Part shown: positions 46,246 to 46,392 of the stretch, piece after piece
Numbering within the stretch: the first letter of the stretch is position 1
Layout of the letters: each line of letters opens with the position of its first letter
Assembly: GCA_031273045.1 (NCBI GenBank)
Contig: JAISSQ010000043.1
Coordinates: forward strand, 1 to 46,392
Length of the DNA: 46,392 nucleotides
Origin: Puniceicoccales bacterium
GTDB lineage: Bacteria > Verrucomicrobiota > Verrucomicrobiia > Opitutales > UBA953
Reading direction: 5' to 3'
The notes under the pieces: generated by a model
Database searches by the model: none
Told to the model about the DNA's origin: nothing
What the model saw: only the letters and a program-made list of their open reading frames with translations
Made by a program: the position numbers and the translations under genes

Positions 46246-46392
46246 TCACGCGCCGGTGATGCTGCGGTTGAGCGCGGAGACGAGGGCGTTGACGGCGGCG
46301 GTCTCGATGCTGCTGTCGAGGCCGCAGCCCCAGAAGCGGGCGTGGTCGCTGTCGCGCTCGATGCAGACGTAGGCGGCGGCGGTGGCGTCGCT
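46246..46392 (-). CDS. leuA: C-terminus of 2-isopropylmalate synthase (partial, runs off right edge)
   Basis: Reading the minus strand from the right edge, the frame is open for 48 codons to a TGA at 46246-46248. The fragment AAAYVCIERDSDHARFWGCG followed by LDSSIETAAVNALVSALNRS matches the end of the LeuA C-terminal allosteric domain, where the usual wording is close to 'VWGVGIDTNIVTASLKAVVSAVNR'. LeuA makes the first committed intermediate of leucine synthesis and is inhibited by leucine through this domain. leuD lies 4 kb away on the other strand. The short length leaves some doubt, but the motif is distinctive. Confidence 0.82.
   Translation of the reverse strand, partial: SDATAAAYVCIERDSDHARFWGCGLDSSIETAAVNALVSALNRSITGA

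Noticed and set aside
46049-46372. A plus-strand protein in the right-end region
   Set aside because: It would run through the inverted repeat and the heptamer array. The minus-strand frame matches the LeuA C-terminus instead.

Overview
The window is very GC-rich (by eye about 70%, outside a few AT-richer patches) and densely coding on both strands. It looks like a chromosome segment of a Gram-negative anaerobe or facultative anaerobe of the Planctomycetes-Verrucomicrobia group; a Verrucomicrobiota (Opitutales-like) host is my best inference. The grounds are DUF1501 and HzsA-like secreted proteins, many Tat or Sec exported enzymes, several glycoside hydrolases, FeoAB iron uptake, a nitrogenase-family subunit, and short 'ADFQVG'-type palindromic repeats between genes. 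No tRNA, rRNA, CRISPR array, transposase or phage gene was seen.

Layout. Positions 1-7308 hold the end of a PD-(D/E)XK nuclease-type gene, wecC, a Tat-exported TIM-barrel protein, a TonB-like PA14 protein, pheA (minus) and a DUF1501 protein. Positions 7309-15775 hold a large secreted HzsA-like/FGE-like fusion (minus) and a GH38 alpha-mannosidase with two discoidin domains, each bordered by a copy of a nested palindromic repeat. Positions 15776-19460 hold a large disordered RG/GG-rich protein (minus) diverging from a Tat-exported aldo/keto reductase. Positions 19480-27430 form a minus-strand run that reads feoA, feoB, a ketoacyl synthase, a second HzsA-like c-type haem protein and a GH29 fucosidase. 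Diverging from feoA is an unusual GTPase plus ABC-ATPase fusion (27575-29359). Then come a GH2 lipoprotein, thiC, a GH78 rhamnosidase, an FKBP isomerase, a NifK/NifN-like protein, citrate synthase, hisH, leuD, nadC, a BioD/DRTGG protein, a nucleoside-type MFS transporter, and the C-terminus of leuA at the right edge.

How the genes fit together. One theme is degradation of complex glycans outside the cytoplasm (mannose, fucose, rhamnose and beta-linked sugars), with exported oxidoreductase or isomerase-like partners. A second theme is iron: FeoAB, two CXXCH haem-type secreted proteins, a nitrogenase-family protein and a Cys-rich GTPase/ABC protein. The rest is biosynthesis of Phe, Leu, His, NAD and thiamine, plus TCA entry.

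The most unusual property is repeat invasion of coding DNA. At least four unrelated families of heptanucleotide tandem repeats (CCCCGCT, CATCCTT, CAAACTC/GAGTTTG, CACTGGT) occur inside genes or at their borders. Low-complexity ACCGGC/GCCGGT-rich inserts encoding Gly/Ala/Thr/Asn runs interrupt conserved enzymes. Two further classes of nested palindromic repeats sit between genes, and one of them supplies a gene's stop codon.
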